Shown here: piece after piece, positions 52,204 to 63,038 of the stretch | How the letters are laid out: each line of letters starts with the position of its first letter | Position numbering within the stretch: position 1 is the stretch's first letter | From: Dryocola sp. LX212 | GTDB lineage: Bacteria; Pseudomonadota; Gammaproteobacteria; Enterobacterales; Enterobacteriaceae | Assembly (NCBI GenBank): GCA_041504365.1 | Contig: CP167917.1 | Location: forward strand, 682,001 to 746,000 | DNA: 64,000 nucleotides | Direction: 5' to 3' | The notes under the pieces: generated by a model | Seen by the model: the letters and a program-made list of their open reading frames with translations, nothing else | What the model was told of the DNA's origin: nothing | The model's database searches: none | Translations under genes and position numbers: made by a program

Positions 52204-53677
52204 CTTGCGCGACCTGCTCGCTCCATGGGTGCCAGTGGCCCCGGAGAGAGCACTGCGAGAGATGACACTCGACAGCCGCGTGGCGGCTTCGGGCGACCTT
52301 TTTGTGGCGGTGGTCGGTCATCAGGCGGACGGGCGTCGGTATATCCCGCAGGCGATTGCGCAGGGCGTAGCTGCCGTCGTGGCTGAAGCCGACGGCATTG
52401 CCCTGGACGGCGAAATCCGTGAAATGCACGGCGTGCCGGTGATTTACCTCAGCCAGCTTCATCAGCGTCTCTCTGCCCTGGCAGGCCGTTTTTACCATGA
52501 GCCATCATCCGCACTGAGGCTGGTTGGTGTGACCGGCACTAACGGTAAAACCACCACCTCGCAGCTGCTGGCGCAGTGGGCCGCTCTGCTGGGCGAAACC
52601 AGTGCCGTTATGGGCACGGTGGGCAACGGTCTGTTAGGTCAGGTCATACCGACCGAGAACACCACCGGCTCCGCCGTGGACGTCCAGCAAATCCTCTCTA
52701 ACCTGCACGAGCAGGGCGCTTCTTTTGCTGCGATGGAAGTCTCCTCCCACGGTCTGGTGCAGCATCGCGTTGCGGCGCTGAAATTCCAGGCCTCCGTGTT
52801 CACCAACCTGAGCCGCGATCACCTCGATTACCATGGCGATATGGCTGGCTACGAAGCGGCTAAATGGCTGCTGTTCTCCGAACACGAATCCGGGCAGGCC
52901 ATTATTAACGCTGATGACGAAGTGGGCCGCAAGTGGCTGGCTCGTCTGCCTGATGCCGTAGCGGTGACGATGGAAAATAACCTTCAGCCCGGCTGCCGCG
53001 GGCGCTGGCTCAAAGCGACCAATGTTCATTACCACGATGGTGGCGCCACTATCCAGTTCAGCTCCTCCTGGGGCGATGGCGAAATTGAAAGCCGCCTGAT
53101 GGGCGCATTTAACGTCAGCAATCTGCTGCTGGCGCTGGCTACCCTACTGGCGTTGAGCTATCCGCTTGAAGATCTAATGAAAACCGCCCAGCGGTTACAG
53201 CCCGTTTGTGGGCGTATGGAAGTGTTCACCGCACCGGGTAAAACAACCGTAGTGGTGGATTACGCGCACACGCCGGACGCGCTTGAAAAAGCGCTCCAGG
53301 CCGCTCGCCTGCACTGCACAGGCAAACTGTGGTGCGTATTTGGCTGCGGCGGGGACCGGGACAAGGGCAAACGCCCTATGATGGGTGCCATTGCTGAACA
53401 GTATGCCGATGTGGTTGTGGTCACCGATGACAACCCAAGAACAGAAGAACCGAAAGCCATCGTCAACGATATACTGGCTGGCATGCTCGATGCAGGCTGC
53501 GCTTATGTCGTTACTGGCCGTGCCGAAGCCGTAACCAACGCCATCATGCAGGCCAAAGAAAATGATGTGGTGCTGGTAGCGGGTAAAGGCCATGAAGATT
53601 ATCAGATCGTAGGCAATCGTCGTCTCGACTATTCCGACCGCGTAACTGCTGCTCGCCTGCTGGGAGTCGTAGCATGA
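52190..53677 (+). CDS. murE: UDP-MurNAc-L-Ala-D-Glu:meso-diaminopimelate ligase MurE
   Basis: 495 residues. Mur ligase with the ATP loop [11 protein letters not shown] near residue 110 and the meso-DAP specificity motif DNPR in [12 protein letters not shown] near residue 414. Adds meso-diaminopimelate to the stem peptide in the cytoplasm. The start is GTG 52190, inside the end of ftsI, and the stop overlaps murF (ATGA). Confidence 0.98.
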   Translation: MADRNLRDLLAPWVPVAPERALREMTLDSRVAASGDLFVAVVGHQADGRRYIPQAIAQGVAAVVAEADGIALDGEIREMHGVPVIYLSQLHQRLSALAGRFYHEPSSALRLVGVTGTNGKTTTSQLLAQWAALLGETSAVMGTVGNGLLGQVIPTENTTGSAVDVQQILSNLHEQGASFAAMEVSSHGLVQHRVAALKFQASVFTNLSRDHLDYHGDMAGYEAAKWLLFSEHESGQAIINADDEVGRKWLARLPDAVAVTMENNLQPGCRGRWLKATNVHYHDGGATIQFSSSWGDGEIESRLMGAFNVSNLLLALATLLALSYPLEDLMKTAQRLQPVCGRMEVFTAPGKTTVVVDYAHTPDALEKALQAARLHCTGKLWCVFGCGGDRDKGKRPMMGAIAEQYADVVVVTDDNPRTEEPKAIVNDILAGMLDAGCAYVVTGRAEAVTNAIMQAKENDVVLVAGKGHEDYQIVGNRRLDYSDRVTAARLLGVVA

Positions 53678-55032
53678 TCCGCGTAGCGCTCAGCAAAATG
53701 TCAGAGATCCTGACTGGCCACCTGCATGGAGCAGATGCCGATATTATTGATGTCACCACCGATACGCGCAAACTGACGCCGGGCTGCCTGTTTGTGGCGC
53801 TGAAAGGCGAACGTTTTGACGCGCATGATTTCGCGCAGGATGCCGTCAACGGCGGGGCTGGTGCACTGCTGGTGAGCCGTAAACTGCCAATCGACGTGCC
53901 GCAGCTGGTCGTTGATGACACTCGTCTGGCGTTTGGCCAGCTGGCCGCGTGGGTCCGTCAACAGGTGCCGACCCGCGTGGTTGCCCTGACCGGTTCATCC
54001 GGGAAGACCTCTGTAAAAGAGATGACGGCAGCGATTTTGCGCCAGTGCGGAAACACGCTGTACACCGCCGGTAACTTGAATAACGACATCGGTGTGCCAA
54101 TGACGCTGCTGCGCCTGACCCCAGAGTATGACTATGCGGTCATTGAACTCGGCGCAAACCATCAGGGGGAAATTGCCTGGACGGTAGGGCTGACCCGCCC
54201 TGAAGCCGCACTGGTAAATAATCTGGCGGCTGCACACCTGGAAGGTTTCGGCTCGCTTGCCGGTGTGGCAAAAGCGAAAGGCGAAATTTATGCCGGTTTG
54301 CCCGCTAAAGGTATCGCGATCCTTAACGCCGACAATAACGACTGGCTGAACTGGCAGGCAGTGATTGGCGAACGCAAAGTCTGGCGCTTCTCACCGAATG
54401 CGGCAGACAGCGATTTCACCGCGACCAATCTCCATATCACCACTCACGGCACAGAGTTTACGCTGCAGACCCCAACGGGCGATGTGGATGTGATTATGCC
54501 GCAGCCGGGCCGCCATAACATTGCTAATGCTCTGGCCGCCGCCTCGCTGGCCATGGCCGTGGGCGCGCCTCTGGAAGCGATTAAAGCTGGTCTGGCAGAG
54601 CTCAAGGCTGTACCGGGTCGTCTTTATCCGATTCAGCTTGCTGAAACGCACCTGCTGCTGGATGACAGCTACAACGCAAACGTAGGCTCGATGACTGCAG
54701 CCGCTCAGGTGCTGTCTGAAATGCCCGGTTTCCGCGTGATGGTGGTCGGCGACATGGGTGAGTTGGGCAAAGATGCCCAGGACTGTCACCGTGAGGTGGG
54801 GGAAGCGGCGAAGGCTGCAGGAATTGACCGTGTGTTAAGCGTTGGCTCGCTGAGCGAAATAATCAGCAAAGCCTCCGAAGTTGGTGAGCATTTCACCGAT
54901 AAAAAGGCCGTAGTGGAGCGCCTGAAAGCGCTGCTCGCGGAGCATTCGATAATGACTATTTTAGTGAAAGGTTCACGTAGTGCGGCCATGGAAGAGGTGG
55001 TTCGCGCATTACAGGAGAAAGGTACATGTTAG
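53674..55032 (+). CDS. murF: UDP-MurNAc-tripeptide:D-alanyl-D-alanine ligase MurF
   Basis: 452 residues. ATP loop [14 protein letters not shown] near residue 105, [11 protein letters not shown], and [13 protein letters not shown] near 275 in the central domain. Adds D-Ala-D-Ala to the UDP-MurNAc tripeptide, the last cytoplasmic step before MraY. Overlaps murE by 4 bases and mraY by 7. Confidence 0.98.
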   Translation: MIRVALSKMSEILTGHLHGADADIIDVTTDTRKLTPGCLFVALKGERFDAHDFAQDAVNGGAGALLVSRKLPIDVPQLVVDDTRLAFGQLAAWVRQQVPTRVVALTGSSGKTSVKEMTAAILRQCGNTLYTAGNLNNDIGVPMTLLRLTPEYDYAVIELGANHQGEIAWTVGLTRPEAALVNNLAAAHLEGFGSLAGVAKAKGEIYAGLPAKGIAILNADNNDWLNWQAVIGERKVWRFSPNAADSDFTATNLHITTHGTEFTLQTPTGDVDVIMPQPGRHNIANALAAASLAMAVGAPLEAIKAGLAELKAVPGRLYPIQLAETHLLLDDSYNANVGSMTAAAQVLSEMPGFRVMVVGDMGELGKDAQDCHREVGEAAKAAGIDRVLSVGSLSEIISKASEVGEHFTDKKAVVERLKALLAEHSIMTILVKGSRSAAMEEVVRALQEKGTC

Positions 55033-56108
55033 TTTGGCTGGCCGAACATTTGGTCAAATACTATTCCGGCTTTAACGTCTTTTCCTATCTGACGTTTCGC
55101 GCCATCGTCAGCCTGCTGACCGCGCTGTTCATCTCTTTGTGGATGGGCCCGCGCATGATCGCACGTTTACAGGAACTCTCTTTCGGCCAGGTCGTTCGTA
55201 ACGACGGCCCGGAATCGCACTTCAGCAAGCGCGGGACGCCGACAATGGGCGGGATCATGATCCTGACGTCGATTGTGATATCCGTGCTGATGTGGGCATA
55301 CCCTTCTAACCCGTATGTCTGGTGTGTGCTGTTTGTGCTGGTTGGCTACGGCGCGATTGGCTTTGTGGATGACTACCGAAAAGTCGTGCGTAAAGACACT
55401 AAGGGATTGATTGCGCGCTGGAAATACTTCTGGATGTCCGCCATTGCTCTCGCCGTGGCCTTTACCATGTATATTGCCGGAAAAGGAACGCCGGCCACTG
55501 AGCTGGTTGTGCCGTTCTTTAAGGACGTGATGCCGCAGCTTGGCCTGTTCTATGTCCTGCTGGCTTACTTCGTCATCGTGGGCACCGGCAACGCCGTGAA
55601 CCTTACCGACGGGCTGGATGGGCTTGCCATTATGCCAACCGTGCTGGTTGCGGGGGGCTTTGCACTGGTCGCCTGGGCAACGGGTAACATCAAGTTTGCT
55701 GAATATCTGCACATCCCTTATCTGCGTCATGCGGGTGAGCTGGTCATCGTCTGTACGGCGATTGTCGGTGCGGGTCTTGGCTTCCTGTGGTTCAACACCT
55801 ATCCGGCTCAGGTCTTTATGGGCGATGTCGGTTCATTGGCCCTGGGCGGTGCATTAGGCACTATTGCAGTTCTGCTGCGTCAGGAGTTCCTGCTGGTGAT
55901 TATGGGCGGCGTGTTTGTGGTTGAAACCCTATCCGTCATCCTGCAGGTCGGCTCCTTCAAGCTGCGCGGTCAGCGCATCTTCCGTATGGCGCCTATCCAC
56001 CACCACTATGAACTGAAAGGCTGGCCGGAGCCGCGCGTCATCGTGCGCTTCTGGATTATCTCACTGATGCTGGTCCTTATTGGCCTGGCTACCCTGAAGG
56101 TGCGTTAA
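55026..56108 (+). CDS. mraY: Phospho-MurNAc-pentapeptide transferase MraY
   Basis: 360 residues, ten membrane segments. Conserved cytoplasmic loops: GTPTMGG near 68-74, GFVDDYRKV near 112-120 with the Asp pair, [13 protein letters not shown] near 187-199, and [10 protein letters not shown] near 322-331. Transfers phospho-MurNAc-pentapeptide to undecaprenyl phosphate to make lipid I. Overlaps murF; 2 bases to murD. Confidence 0.98.
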   Translation: MLVWLAEHLVKYYSGFNVFSYLTFRAIVSLLTALFISLWMGPRMIARLQELSFGQVVRNDGPESHFSKRGTPTMGGIMILTSIVISVLMWAYPSNPYVWCVLFVLVGYGAIGFVDDYRKVVRKDTKGLIARWKYFWMSAIALAVAFTMYIAGKGTPATELVVPFFKDVMPQLGLFYVLLAYFVIVGTGNAVNLTDGLDGLAIMPTVLVAGGFALVAWATGNIKFAEYLHIPYLRHAGELVIVCTAIVGAGLGFLWFNTYPAQVFMGDVGSLALGGALGTIAVLLRQEFLLVIMGGVFVVETLSVILQVGSFKLRGQRIFRMAPIHHHYELKGWPEPRVIVRFWIISLMLVLIGLATLKVR

Positions 56109-56110
56109 TC

Positions 56111-57427
56111 ATGGCTGATTACCAGGGTAAAAAGGTCACCATCATCGGGTTAGGATTGACGGGGCTGTCGTGCGTGGACTTCTTCCTTGCCCGCGGCGTG
56201 ACGCCGCGCGTGATGGATACCCGCATCGCTCCGGCAGGCATTGATAAACTGCCTGCGGCGGTCGAGCGCCATCTGGGCAGCCTGAACGAAGACTGGCTGC
56301 TGGCAGCGGATTTAATCATCGCAAGCCCTGGTATGGCTTTGGCACTCCCGGCATTAAGCAAAGCGGCGGAGAACGGCGTAGAAATCATTGGTGACATTGA
56401 GCTGTTCTGCCGCGAAGCGCAGGCACCGATAGTCGCTATCACCGGCTCTAACGGTAAGAGCACTGTGACAACGCTGGTCGGTGAAATGGCGAAAGCCGCA
56501 GGGGTTAACGTTGGGGTCGGGGGCAATATTGGCCTGCCGGCGCTGATGCTCCTCGAGCAACACTGCGAGCTGTACGTGCTTGAGCTGTCCAGCTTCCAGC
56601 TGGAAACAACCCACAGCCTGAAGGCGGCGGCGGCCACGATCCTAAACGTGACCGAAGATCATATGGATCGCTACCCGTTCGGTCTCCAGCAGTACCGTGC
56701 GGCCAAACTTCGTGTTTATGAGAATGCCGCCGTTTGCGTGGTGAATGCGGATGATGCCCTGACCATGCCGGTACGCGGCGCGGACGAGCGCTGCATCAGC
56801 TTCGGCGTGGACGTGGGGGATTATCATCTCAACCGCCAGCAGGGCGATACCTGGCTGCGCGTGAAGGGTGAGAAGGTGCTGAACACCAAAGAGATGAAGT
56901 TGGTGGGGCAGCATAACTACACTAACGCGCTGGCAGCGATGGCGCTGGCGGATGCGGTGAAGCTCCCGCGTTCCAGCAGCCTGAAGGCGCTGACCACCTT
57001 CACCGGTCTGGCTCATCGCTTCCAGCTGGCCTGGGAGCATAACGGCGTACGCTGGATTAACGATTCAAAAGCCACCAATGTTGGCAGCACCGAAGCGGCG
57101 CTGAACGGCCTCCACGTTGAGGGCACGCTACATCTGCTACTGGGCGGCGACGGCAAATCTGCTGATTTCTCCTCCCTTGCGCCGTATCTGCAAGGTTCCA
57201 AAGTTCGTATTTACTGTTTCGGCCGCGACGGCGCGGAGTTGGCGCAATTGCGTCCTGATATTGCCGAGCAAACCGAAACGATGGCGCAGGCAATGGCGCT
57301 TATCGGCCCGCGCGTCCAGCCTGGCGATATGGTTCTGTTGTCGCCAGCCTGTGCCAGCCTCGACCAGTTCAAAAACTTTGAGCAGCGCGGCGACGTCTTT
57401 ACCCAATTAGCGAAGGAGCTTGGCTGA
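56111..57427 (+). CDS. murD: UDP-MurNAc-L-alanine:D-glutamate ligase MurD
   Basis: 438 residues, E. coli length. Rossmann-type N domain ([11 protein letters not shown]), ATP loop [14 protein letters not shown] near 110-123, and [16 protein letters not shown] in the central domain; C domain with INDSKATN near 317. Adds D-glutamate to UDP-MurNAc-L-Ala. The stop codon shares one base with the ftsW start (TGATG). Confidence 0.98.
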   Translation: MADYQGKKVTIIGLGLTGLSCVDFFLARGVTPRVMDTRIAPAGIDKLPAAVERHLGSLNEDWLLAADLIIASPGMALALPALSKAAENGVEIIGDIELFCREAQAPIVAITGSNGKSTVTTLVGEMAKAAGVNVGVGGNIGLPALMLLEQHCELYVLELSSFQLETTHSLKAAAATILNVTEDHMDRYPFGLQQYRAAKLRVYENAAVCVVNADDALTMPVRGADERCISFGVDVGDYHLNRQQGDTWLRVKGEKVLNTKEMKLVGQHNYTNALAAMALADAVKLPRSSSLKALTTFTGLAHRFQLAWEHNGVRWINDSKATNVGSTEAALNGLHVEGTLHLLLGGDGKSADFSSLAPYLQGSKVRIYCFGRDGAELAQLRPDIAEQTETMAQAMALIGPRVQPGDMVLLSPACASLDQFKNFEQRGDVFTQLAKELG

Positions 57428-58671
57428 TGCGTTTATCACTCCCTCGCCTGCGTATGCCACGTATTCCAGGATATGCCATCCTGGCATGGGTGTCATCGGC
57501 GTTAAAAGGCTGGGTGATGGGATCCCGCGAGGGCGACTCCAACAGCATGGTGCTTTATGACCGCACCCTGCTGTGGCTGACGTTTGGTCTGGCAGCCGTG
57601 GGGTTTATCATGGTGACCTCGGCGTCCATGCCCGTGGGTCAGCGCCTTGCTAACGATCCGTTCCTCTTTGCCAAGCGTGACGGGCTTTACATCATTCTGG
57701 CCTTTGCGCTCTCTATGATAACGCTGCGCCTGCCAATGGAATTCTGGCAGCGTCACAGTACCGCCATGCTGTTGCTGTCCATCGCCATGCTGCTGATTGT
57801 TCTGGTGGTGGGGAGCTCGGTTAACGGTGCATCCCGCTGGATTGCCTTTGGCCCTTTGCGTATTCAGCCTGCTGAATTTACCAAGCTGTCGCTGTTCTGT
57901 TACCTGGCAAACTACCTGGTGCGTAAGGTGGACGAAGTCCGTAACAACCTTCGCGGCTTCCTGAAGCCGATGGGCGTTATTCTGGTAATGGCGGTTCTGC
58001 TGCTTGCCCAGCCTGACTTAGGTACCGTTGTTGTGCTGTTCGTGACCACGCTCGCGATGCTGTTCCTGGCCGGGGCCAAACTCTGGCAGTTCCTGGCCAT
58101 CATCGGCATGGGGATCTCAGCAGTTATCCTGCTGATCCTTGCCGAGCCGTATCGTATTCGCCGTGTGACCTCCTTCTGGAACCCGTGGGAAGATCCGTTT
58201 GGCAGCGGCTACCAGCTGACGCAGTCTCTGATGGCATTCGGACGCGGTGAACTCTGGGGGCAGGGCTTAGGAAACTCGGTGCAAAAACTGGAGTATCTGC
58301 CGGAGGCGCACACGGACTTTATCTTCTCCATTATCGGCGAAGAGCTGGGATATATCGGTGTGGCACTGGCATTAATGATGGTATTCTTCGTCGCTTTTCG
58401 CGCGATGTCCATCGGGCGACGCGCCCTCGATATGGACCAGCGTTTCTCGGGCTTTCTGGCCTGTTCAATTGGCATCTGGTTCAGTTTCCAGGCGCTGGTG
58501 AACGTAGGCGCAGCCGCGGGGATGCTGCCGACGAAAGGCCTGACGTTGCCGCTCATCAGCTACGGTGGCTCCAGCCTGTTAATTATGTCTACGGCAATCG
58601 TAATGTTGCTGCGAATCGATTATGAAACGCGTCTGGCGAAGGCCCAGGCGTTTACGCGGGGTGTGCGATGA
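57427..58671 (+). CDS. ftsW: Septal peptidoglycan glycosyltransferase FtsW
   Basis: 414 residues, SEDS family with ten membrane segments after a 45-residue cytoplasmic N terminus. SEDS marks: [20 protein letters not shown] near 138-157, [20 protein letters not shown] near 278-297 containing the catalytic Asp297-equivalent region ([14 protein letters not shown]), and [10 protein letters not shown] near 378. Polymerises septal glycan with FtsI. Starts at the last base of murD; overlaps murG by 4 bases. Confidence 0.98.
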   Translation: MRLSLPRLRMPRIPGYAILAWVSSALKGWVMGSREGDSNSMVLYDRTLLWLTFGLAAVGFIMVTSASMPVGQRLANDPFLFAKRDGLYIILAFALSMITLRLPMEFWQRHSTAMLLLSIAMLLIVLVVGSSVNGASRWIAFGPLRIQPAEFTKLSLFCYLANYLVRKVDEVRNNLRGFLKPMGVILVMAVLLLAQPDLGTVVVLFVTTLAMLFLAGAKLWQFLAIIGMGISAVILLILAEPYRIRRVTSFWNPWEDPFGSGYQLTQSLMAFGRGELWGQGLGNSVQKLEYLPEAHTDFIFSIIGEELGYIGVALALMMVFFVAFRAMSIGRRALDMDQRFSGFLACSIGIWFSFQALVNVGAAAGMLPTKGLTLPLISYGGSSLLIMSTAIVMLLRIDYETRLAKAQAFTRGVR

Positions 58672-59735
58672 GCAATCAATCCCGGCGGTTAATGGTGATG
58701 GCTGGCGGCACCGGGGGACATGTTTTCCCTGGGCTTGCGGTAGCGCATCATCTGATGGACCAGGGCTGGCAGGTTCGCTGGCTCGGCACCGCCGATCGTA
58801 TGGAAGCGGACCTGGTGCCGAAACATGGCATCGAAATCGACTTTATCCGTATTTCAGGCCTGCGCGGGAAAGGGCTGAAAGCGATGGTGCTTGCTCCGGT
58901 GCGTATCTTTAACGCCTGGCGGCAGGCGAGGGCGATCATGAAAGCTTATCGCCCGCAGGTTGTGCTCGGTATGGGCGGTTATGTTTCAGGCCCGGGTGGT
59001 CTGGCGGCGTGGTCGCTTGGCATTCCGGTTGTGCTTCACGAACAAAACGGGATTGCGGGCCTGACGAACAAGTGGCTGGCAAAAATCGCTAAGAAAGTTA
59101 TGCAGGCATTCCCTGGCGCGTTTCCGAATGCGGATGTCGTTGGGAACCCGGTGCGTACAGACGTGCTGGCGCTCCCACTGCCGCAGGAGCGTTTTGCTGG
59201 CCGTGAAGGGCCGGTACGCGTACTGGTAGTCGGTGGCTCCCAGGGCGCGCGCGTGCTTAACCAGACCATGCCACAGGTAGCCGGGCGACTCGGTGGAGCC
59301 GTCACTATCTGGCACCAGTGTGGCAAAGGCGCTCAGGCTGTCGTGCAGCAGGCTTATGCCGAGGCCGCACAGCCCCAGCATAAAGTGACCGAGTTTATTG
59401 ACGACATGGCTGCCGCTTACGCATGGGCAGACGTTGTGGTTTGCCGCTCCGGTGCATTAACCGTCAGCGAGATCGCGGCCGCAGGCTTGCCTGCATTGTT
59501 TGTCCCCTTCCAGCATAAAGACCGGCAGCAATACTGGAACGCGCTGCCGCTGGAAAAGGCTGGTGCCGCAAAAATACTCGAGCAGCCGCAGTTTACCGTG
59601 GATGCCGTTACCGAAACGCTCACAGGATGGGACAGGGCAACGTTGCTGGCGATGGCCGAACATGCGCGCGCTGCCTCCATTCCTGACGCCACCGAGCGGG
59701 TAGCCAAAGAAGTAAGCGCCGCAGCACTGGCGTAA
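58668..59735 (+). CDS. murG: UDP-GlcNAc:lipid I GlcNAc transferase MurG
   Basis: 355 residues, E. coli length. GT28 family with the G loops [16 protein letters not shown] near residue 13, [13 protein letters not shown] near 103, and [13 protein letters not shown] near 187; the UDP-GlcNAc site [20 protein letters not shown] lies near 260. Makes lipid II on the inner face of the inner membrane. ATGA overlap with ftsW. Followed by the only real gap in the cluster. Confidence 0.98.
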   Translation: MSNQSRRLMVMAGGTGGHVFPGLAVAHHLMDQGWQVRWLGTADRMEADLVPKHGIEIDFIRISGLRGKGLKAMVLAPVRIFNAWRQARAIMKAYRPQVVLGMGGYVSGPGGLAAWSLGIPVVLHEQNGIAGLTNKWLAKIAKKVMQAFPGAFPNADVVGNPVRTDVLALPLPQERFAGREGPVRVLVVGGSQGARVLNQTMPQVAGRLGGAVTIWHQCGKGAQAVVQQAYAEAAQPQHKVTEFIDDMAAAYAWADVVVCRSGALTVSEIAAAGLPALFVPFQHKDRQQYWNALPLEKAGAAKILEQPQFTVDAVTETLTGWDRATLLAMAEHARAASIPDATERVAKEVSAAALA

Positions 59736-59750
59736 AGATTTAAAGGTTGT

Positions 59751-59774
59751 GGGCGGAAAGCCGCCCGTGAATTT
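59751..59774 (+). terminator. Hairpin in the murG-murC gap
   Basis: GGGCGG and CCGCCC arms with loop AAAG, then GTGAATTTTTG. It resembles a weak intrinsic terminator or attenuator within the otherwise gap-free dcw cluster. E. coli reads through this interval, so partial termination or mRNA protection is more likely than a full stop. Confidence 0.45.
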
Positions 59775-59809
59775 TTGATGTAATGGCGCAATGCGCTGCA
59801 GGTTAGAGA

Positions 59810-61285
59810 ATGAATACACAACAACTGGCGAAACTGCGTTCTATCGTGCCCGAGATGCGTCGCGTCCGGCACATTCACTTTATTGGCATCGGCGGCGCCG
59901 GTATGGGCGGTATTGCCGAAGTTCTGGCCAATGAAGGCTATCAGATTAGCGGTTCCGACCTTGCGCCGAATCCGGTCACGCAGCAGTTGTCGGCACTGGG
60001 TGCCACTATTTATTTTAATCATCGCCCGGAGAACGTGCGTGATGCGAGCGTTGTGGTGGTTTCGACGGCTATTTCTCAGGATAACCCGGAAATCGTTGCC
60101 GCTCATGAAGCCCGTATCCCGGTGATTCGTCGCGCGGAGATGCTGGCCGAACTGATGCGTTTTCGCCATGGCATTGCCATTGCGGGGACGCACGGCAAGA
60201 CCACCACAACCGCGATGGTTTCAAGCATTTATGCAGAAGCAGGCCTGGATCCTACGTTTGTTAACGGCGGTCTGGTAAAAGCAGCGGGAACCCACGCTCG
60301 CCTGGGACACAGCCGTTATTTGATCGCGGAAGCGGATGAGAGCGATGCGTCATTCCTTCATCTGCAGCCGATGGTCTCTGTTGTCACCAATATCGAAGCT
60401 GACCACATGGATACCTACCAGGGCGACTTCGAAAACTTAAAGCAGACATTCATTAATTTCCTGCACAATCTGCCGTTTTATGGTCGGGCAGTGATGTGCG
60501 TGGATGACCCGGTTATCCGCGAGTTGCTGCCACGCGTTGGCCGCCAGACAACGACCTACGGCTTCAGCGACGATGCTGACGTGCGCATTGAGTCGTACCA
60601 GCAGAAAGGCCCGCAGGGTCATTTCACCCTCGTGCGACGGGATTTGCCTGAGCTGCATGTAACGCTGAACGCACCGGGACGCCATAACGCATTGAACGCA
60701 GCGGCAGCGGTTGCTGTGGCTACGGAAGAAGGTATTGAAGATGAAGCCATTCAGCGCGCGCTGGAAAGCTTCCAGGGCACCGGGCGTCGTTTTGATTTCC
60801 TGGGCGAATATCCTCTTGCGCCGGTCAATGGCAAAGACGGTAGCGCAATGCTGGTGGACGACTACGGTCACCACCCAACGGAAGTCGATGCGACGATTAA
60901 AGCTGCCCGCGCCGGCTGGCCGGATAAAAATCTGGTTATGATCTTCCAGCCGCATCGCTTTACGCGCACGCGTGACCTGTATGACGACTTTGCTAACGTC
61001 CTGTCTCAGGTAGATTCTCTGCTGATGCTGGACGTTTATGCTGCTGGAGAGGCAGCTATTCCGGGGGCTGACAGCCGTTCGCTGTGTCGTACCATTCGCG
61101 GCCGCGGTAAAGTTGATCCGATTCTGGTACCGGATGCGCTTCAGGTTGCCGATATGCTGGCACCGGTATTGACCGGAAACGATCTGATCATTGTGCAAGG
61201 GGCGGGTAACGTCGGTAAAGTGGCTAAAAATCTGGCTGAAATCAAATTACAGCCACAGGCTAAAGAGGAGGACCATCATGGCTGA
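59810..61285 (+). CDS. murC: UDP-N-acetylmuramate:L-alanine ligase MurC
   Basis: 491 residues, E. coli length. N-terminal Rossmann motif [17 protein letters not shown] near 23-39, ATP loop [15 protein letters not shown] near 122-136, and [13 protein letters not shown] near 290. Adds the first amino acid, L-Ala, to UDP-MurNAc. A 74-base gap with a hairpin separates it from murG. Its end overlaps ddlB by 8 bases. Confidence 0.98.
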   Translation: MNTQQLAKLRSIVPEMRRVRHIHFIGIGGAGMGGIAEVLANEGYQISGSDLAPNPVTQQLSALGATIYFNHRPENVRDASVVVVSTAISQDNPEIVAAHEARIPVIRRAEMLAELMRFRHGIAIAGTHGKTTTTAMVSSIYAEAGLDPTFVNGGLVKAAGTHARLGHSRYLIAEADESDASFLHLQPMVSVVTNIEADHMDTYQGDFENLKQTFINFLHNLPFYGRAVMCVDDPVIRELLPRVGRQTTTYGFSDDADVRIESYQQKGPQGHFTLVRRDLPELHVTLNAPGRHNALNAAAAVAVATEEGIEDEAIQRALESFQGTGRRFDFLGEYPLAPVNGKDGSAMLVDDYGHHPTEVDATIKAARAGWPDKNLVMIFQPHRFTRTRDLYDDFANVLSQVDSLLMLDVYAAGEAAIPGADSRSLCRTIRGRGKVDPILVPDALQVADMLAPVLTGNDLIIVQGAGNVGKVAKNLAEIKLQPQAKEEDHHG

Positions 61286-62198
61286 TAAAGTTGCTGTTTT
61301 GCTGGGTGGAACTTCCGCTGAACGTGACGTGTCTTTGCAGTCGGGGGCCGCGGTGCTCGCCGGGCTGAAAGAAGGCGGTGTCGATGCCCATGGCGTCGAC
61401 CCTAAAGAGACGGCCGTAACTGAACTTAAAAACCAGGGTTTTGACAAAGTATTTATTGCCTTACATGGGCGTGGTGGCGAAGACGGCACCTTACAGGGAC
61501 TGTTAGAGTTCCTGGATTTACCTTATACCGGCAGCGGCGTAATGGCTTCGGCCATCACCATGGATAAACTGCGTACCAAATTGCTCTGGCAGGGTGCTGA
61601 ATTGCCGGTTGCTCCGTGGGTTGCGTTAACGCGCCGCGATGTGGAAGCGGGCATTACAGCGACCACGGTGGAGCGCATCGCGCAGTTAGGTTTGCCGGTT
61701 ATCGTGAAGCCGAGCCGCGAAGGTTCAAGCGTTGGCATGTCTAAGGTCAATGAAGTGGCAGCGCTGCCCGCTGCGCTGGAGCTGGCCTTTGAACATGATG
61801 AAGAAGTGCTGATCGAGAAGTGGCTGAGCGGCCCTGAATACACGGTAGCGATCCTCGGTGAGGAAATATTACCGTCAATTCGTATTCAACCGTCAGGAAC
61901 CTTCTATGATTATGAGGCGAAGTATCTCTCTGATGAAACACAGTATTTCTGCCCGAGTGGTTTAATCGAGCAGCGAGAGCAAGAATTGCAGGCATTAGTG
62001 CTGCAGGCATGGCAAGTTTTAGGCTGTAGCGGCTGGGGCCGGGTAGACGTCATGCTCGATAGCGACGGGCAGTTTTACTTGCTGGAAGTGAACACCTCTC
62101 CGGGCATGACCAGCCATAGCCTGGTGCCGATGGCGGCTCGCGAGGCTGGGATGACGTTTTCGCAGCTGGTTGTGCGTATTCTGGCGTTGGCGAACTGA
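61278..62198 (+). CDS. ddlB: D-alanine:D-alanine ligase B
   Basis: 306 residues, E. coli length, starting [20 protein letters not shown] at ATG 61278; the longer frame from 61191 lies inside murC and is not used. ATP-grasp ligase with [12 protein letters not shown] near 144-155 and [16 protein letters not shown] near 270-285. Joins two D-Ala for MurF; target of D-cycloserine. Overlaps murC by 8 bases; one base to ftsQ. Confidence 0.98.
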   Translation: MADKVAVLLGGTSAERDVSLQSGAAVLAGLKEGGVDAHGVDPKETAVTELKNQGFDKVFIALHGRGGEDGTLQGLLEFLDLPYTGSGVMASAITMDKLRTKLLWQGAELPVAPWVALTRRDVEAGITATTVERIAQLGLPVIVKPSREGSSVGMSKVNEVAALPAALELAFEHDEEVLIEKWLSGPEYTVAILGEEILPSIRIQPSGTFYDYEAKYLSDETQYFCPSGLIEQREQELQALVLQAWQVLGCSGWGRVDVMLDSDGQFYLLEVNTSPGMTSHSLVPMAAREAGMTFSQLVVRILALAN

Positions 62199-62199
62199 T

Positions 62200-63036
62200 A
62201 TGTCACAGGCAGCCCTGAATGCGCGTAACCGCGAGGAAGAACAAGCAGCCAGCAGCAGCCGTCGCAGTAACGGCGGGCGCCTGGCGGGCATAATCTTCTT
62301 GAGTGCGGTGCTGTTTACGGTGTTTATCGGCGGCTGGATTGTGGTCGGCTGGATGGAAGATGCTCAGCGTCTGCCGCTCTCTAAGCTGGTTGTCACGGGT
62401 GATAGAAACTACACGCGCAACGACGACATTCGCCAGTCTATCCTGGCGCTGGGGCCTCCGGGCACCTTTATGACCCAGGATGTGAATATCATCCAGCAGC
62501 AGATCGAACGTTTGCCGTGGATTAAACAGGCGAGCGTAAGAAAGCAGTGGCCGGACGAATTGAAGATTCATCTGGTTGAATTTGTTCCCATCGCGCGCTG
62601 GAATGATCAGCATATGATTGACGCCGAAGGTGATTCCTTCAGCGTGCCGGCAGAACGCACAGGAAAGCAGACTTTACCGATGTTATCTGGCCCGGAAGGG
62701 AGTGAAGGTGAAGTGTTGCAGGGCTATCGCGCAATGGGCGAAGTGCTGGCAAAGGATAAATTTACGTTGAAAGAAGCGGCAATGACCGCTCGTCGTTCCT
62801 GGCAGCTGACGCTGAACAACGGCATCAAACTTAATCTTGGCCGGGGCGATACGATGAAACGCCTGAGTCGCTTTGTAGAATTGTATCCCATTCTGCAACA
62901 GCAGGAACAAGCCGATGGCAAGCAGGTAAGCTACGTCGACTTGCGGTATGACTCTGGCGCGGCAGTGGGCTGGCAGCCCGCTCCCGTACAGGACGCTAAT
63001 CCTAATCAGCAACAGAATCAGGCACAGGCAGAATAA
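62200..63036 (+). CDS. ftsQ: Cell division protein FtsQ
   Basis: 278 residues (E. coli 276). Short cytoplasmic tail, membrane segment at about 27-47 ([20 protein letters not shown]), POTRA domain ([20 protein letters not shown], about 57-125) and a beta domain (about 128-260) that binds FtsB; a Gln/Asn-rich tail ends the protein. Start ATG 62200 ([10 protein letters not shown]), two bases after ddlB; the longer frame enters ddlB. Two bases to ftsA. Confidence 0.97.
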   Translation: MSQAALNARNREEEQAASSSRRSNGGRLAGIIFLSAVLFTVFIGGWIVVGWMEDAQRLPLSKLVVTGDRNYTRNDDIRQSILALGPPGTFMTQDVNIIQQQIERLPWIKQASVRKQWPDELKIHLVEFVPIARWNDQHMIDAEGDSFSVPAERTGKQTLPMLSGPEGSEGEVLQGYRAMGEVLAKDKFTLKEAAMTARRSWQLTLNNGIKLNLGRGDTMKRLSRFVELYPILQQQEQADGKQVSYVDLRYDSGAAVGWQPAPVQDANPNQQQNQAQAE

Positions 63037-63038
63037 CA

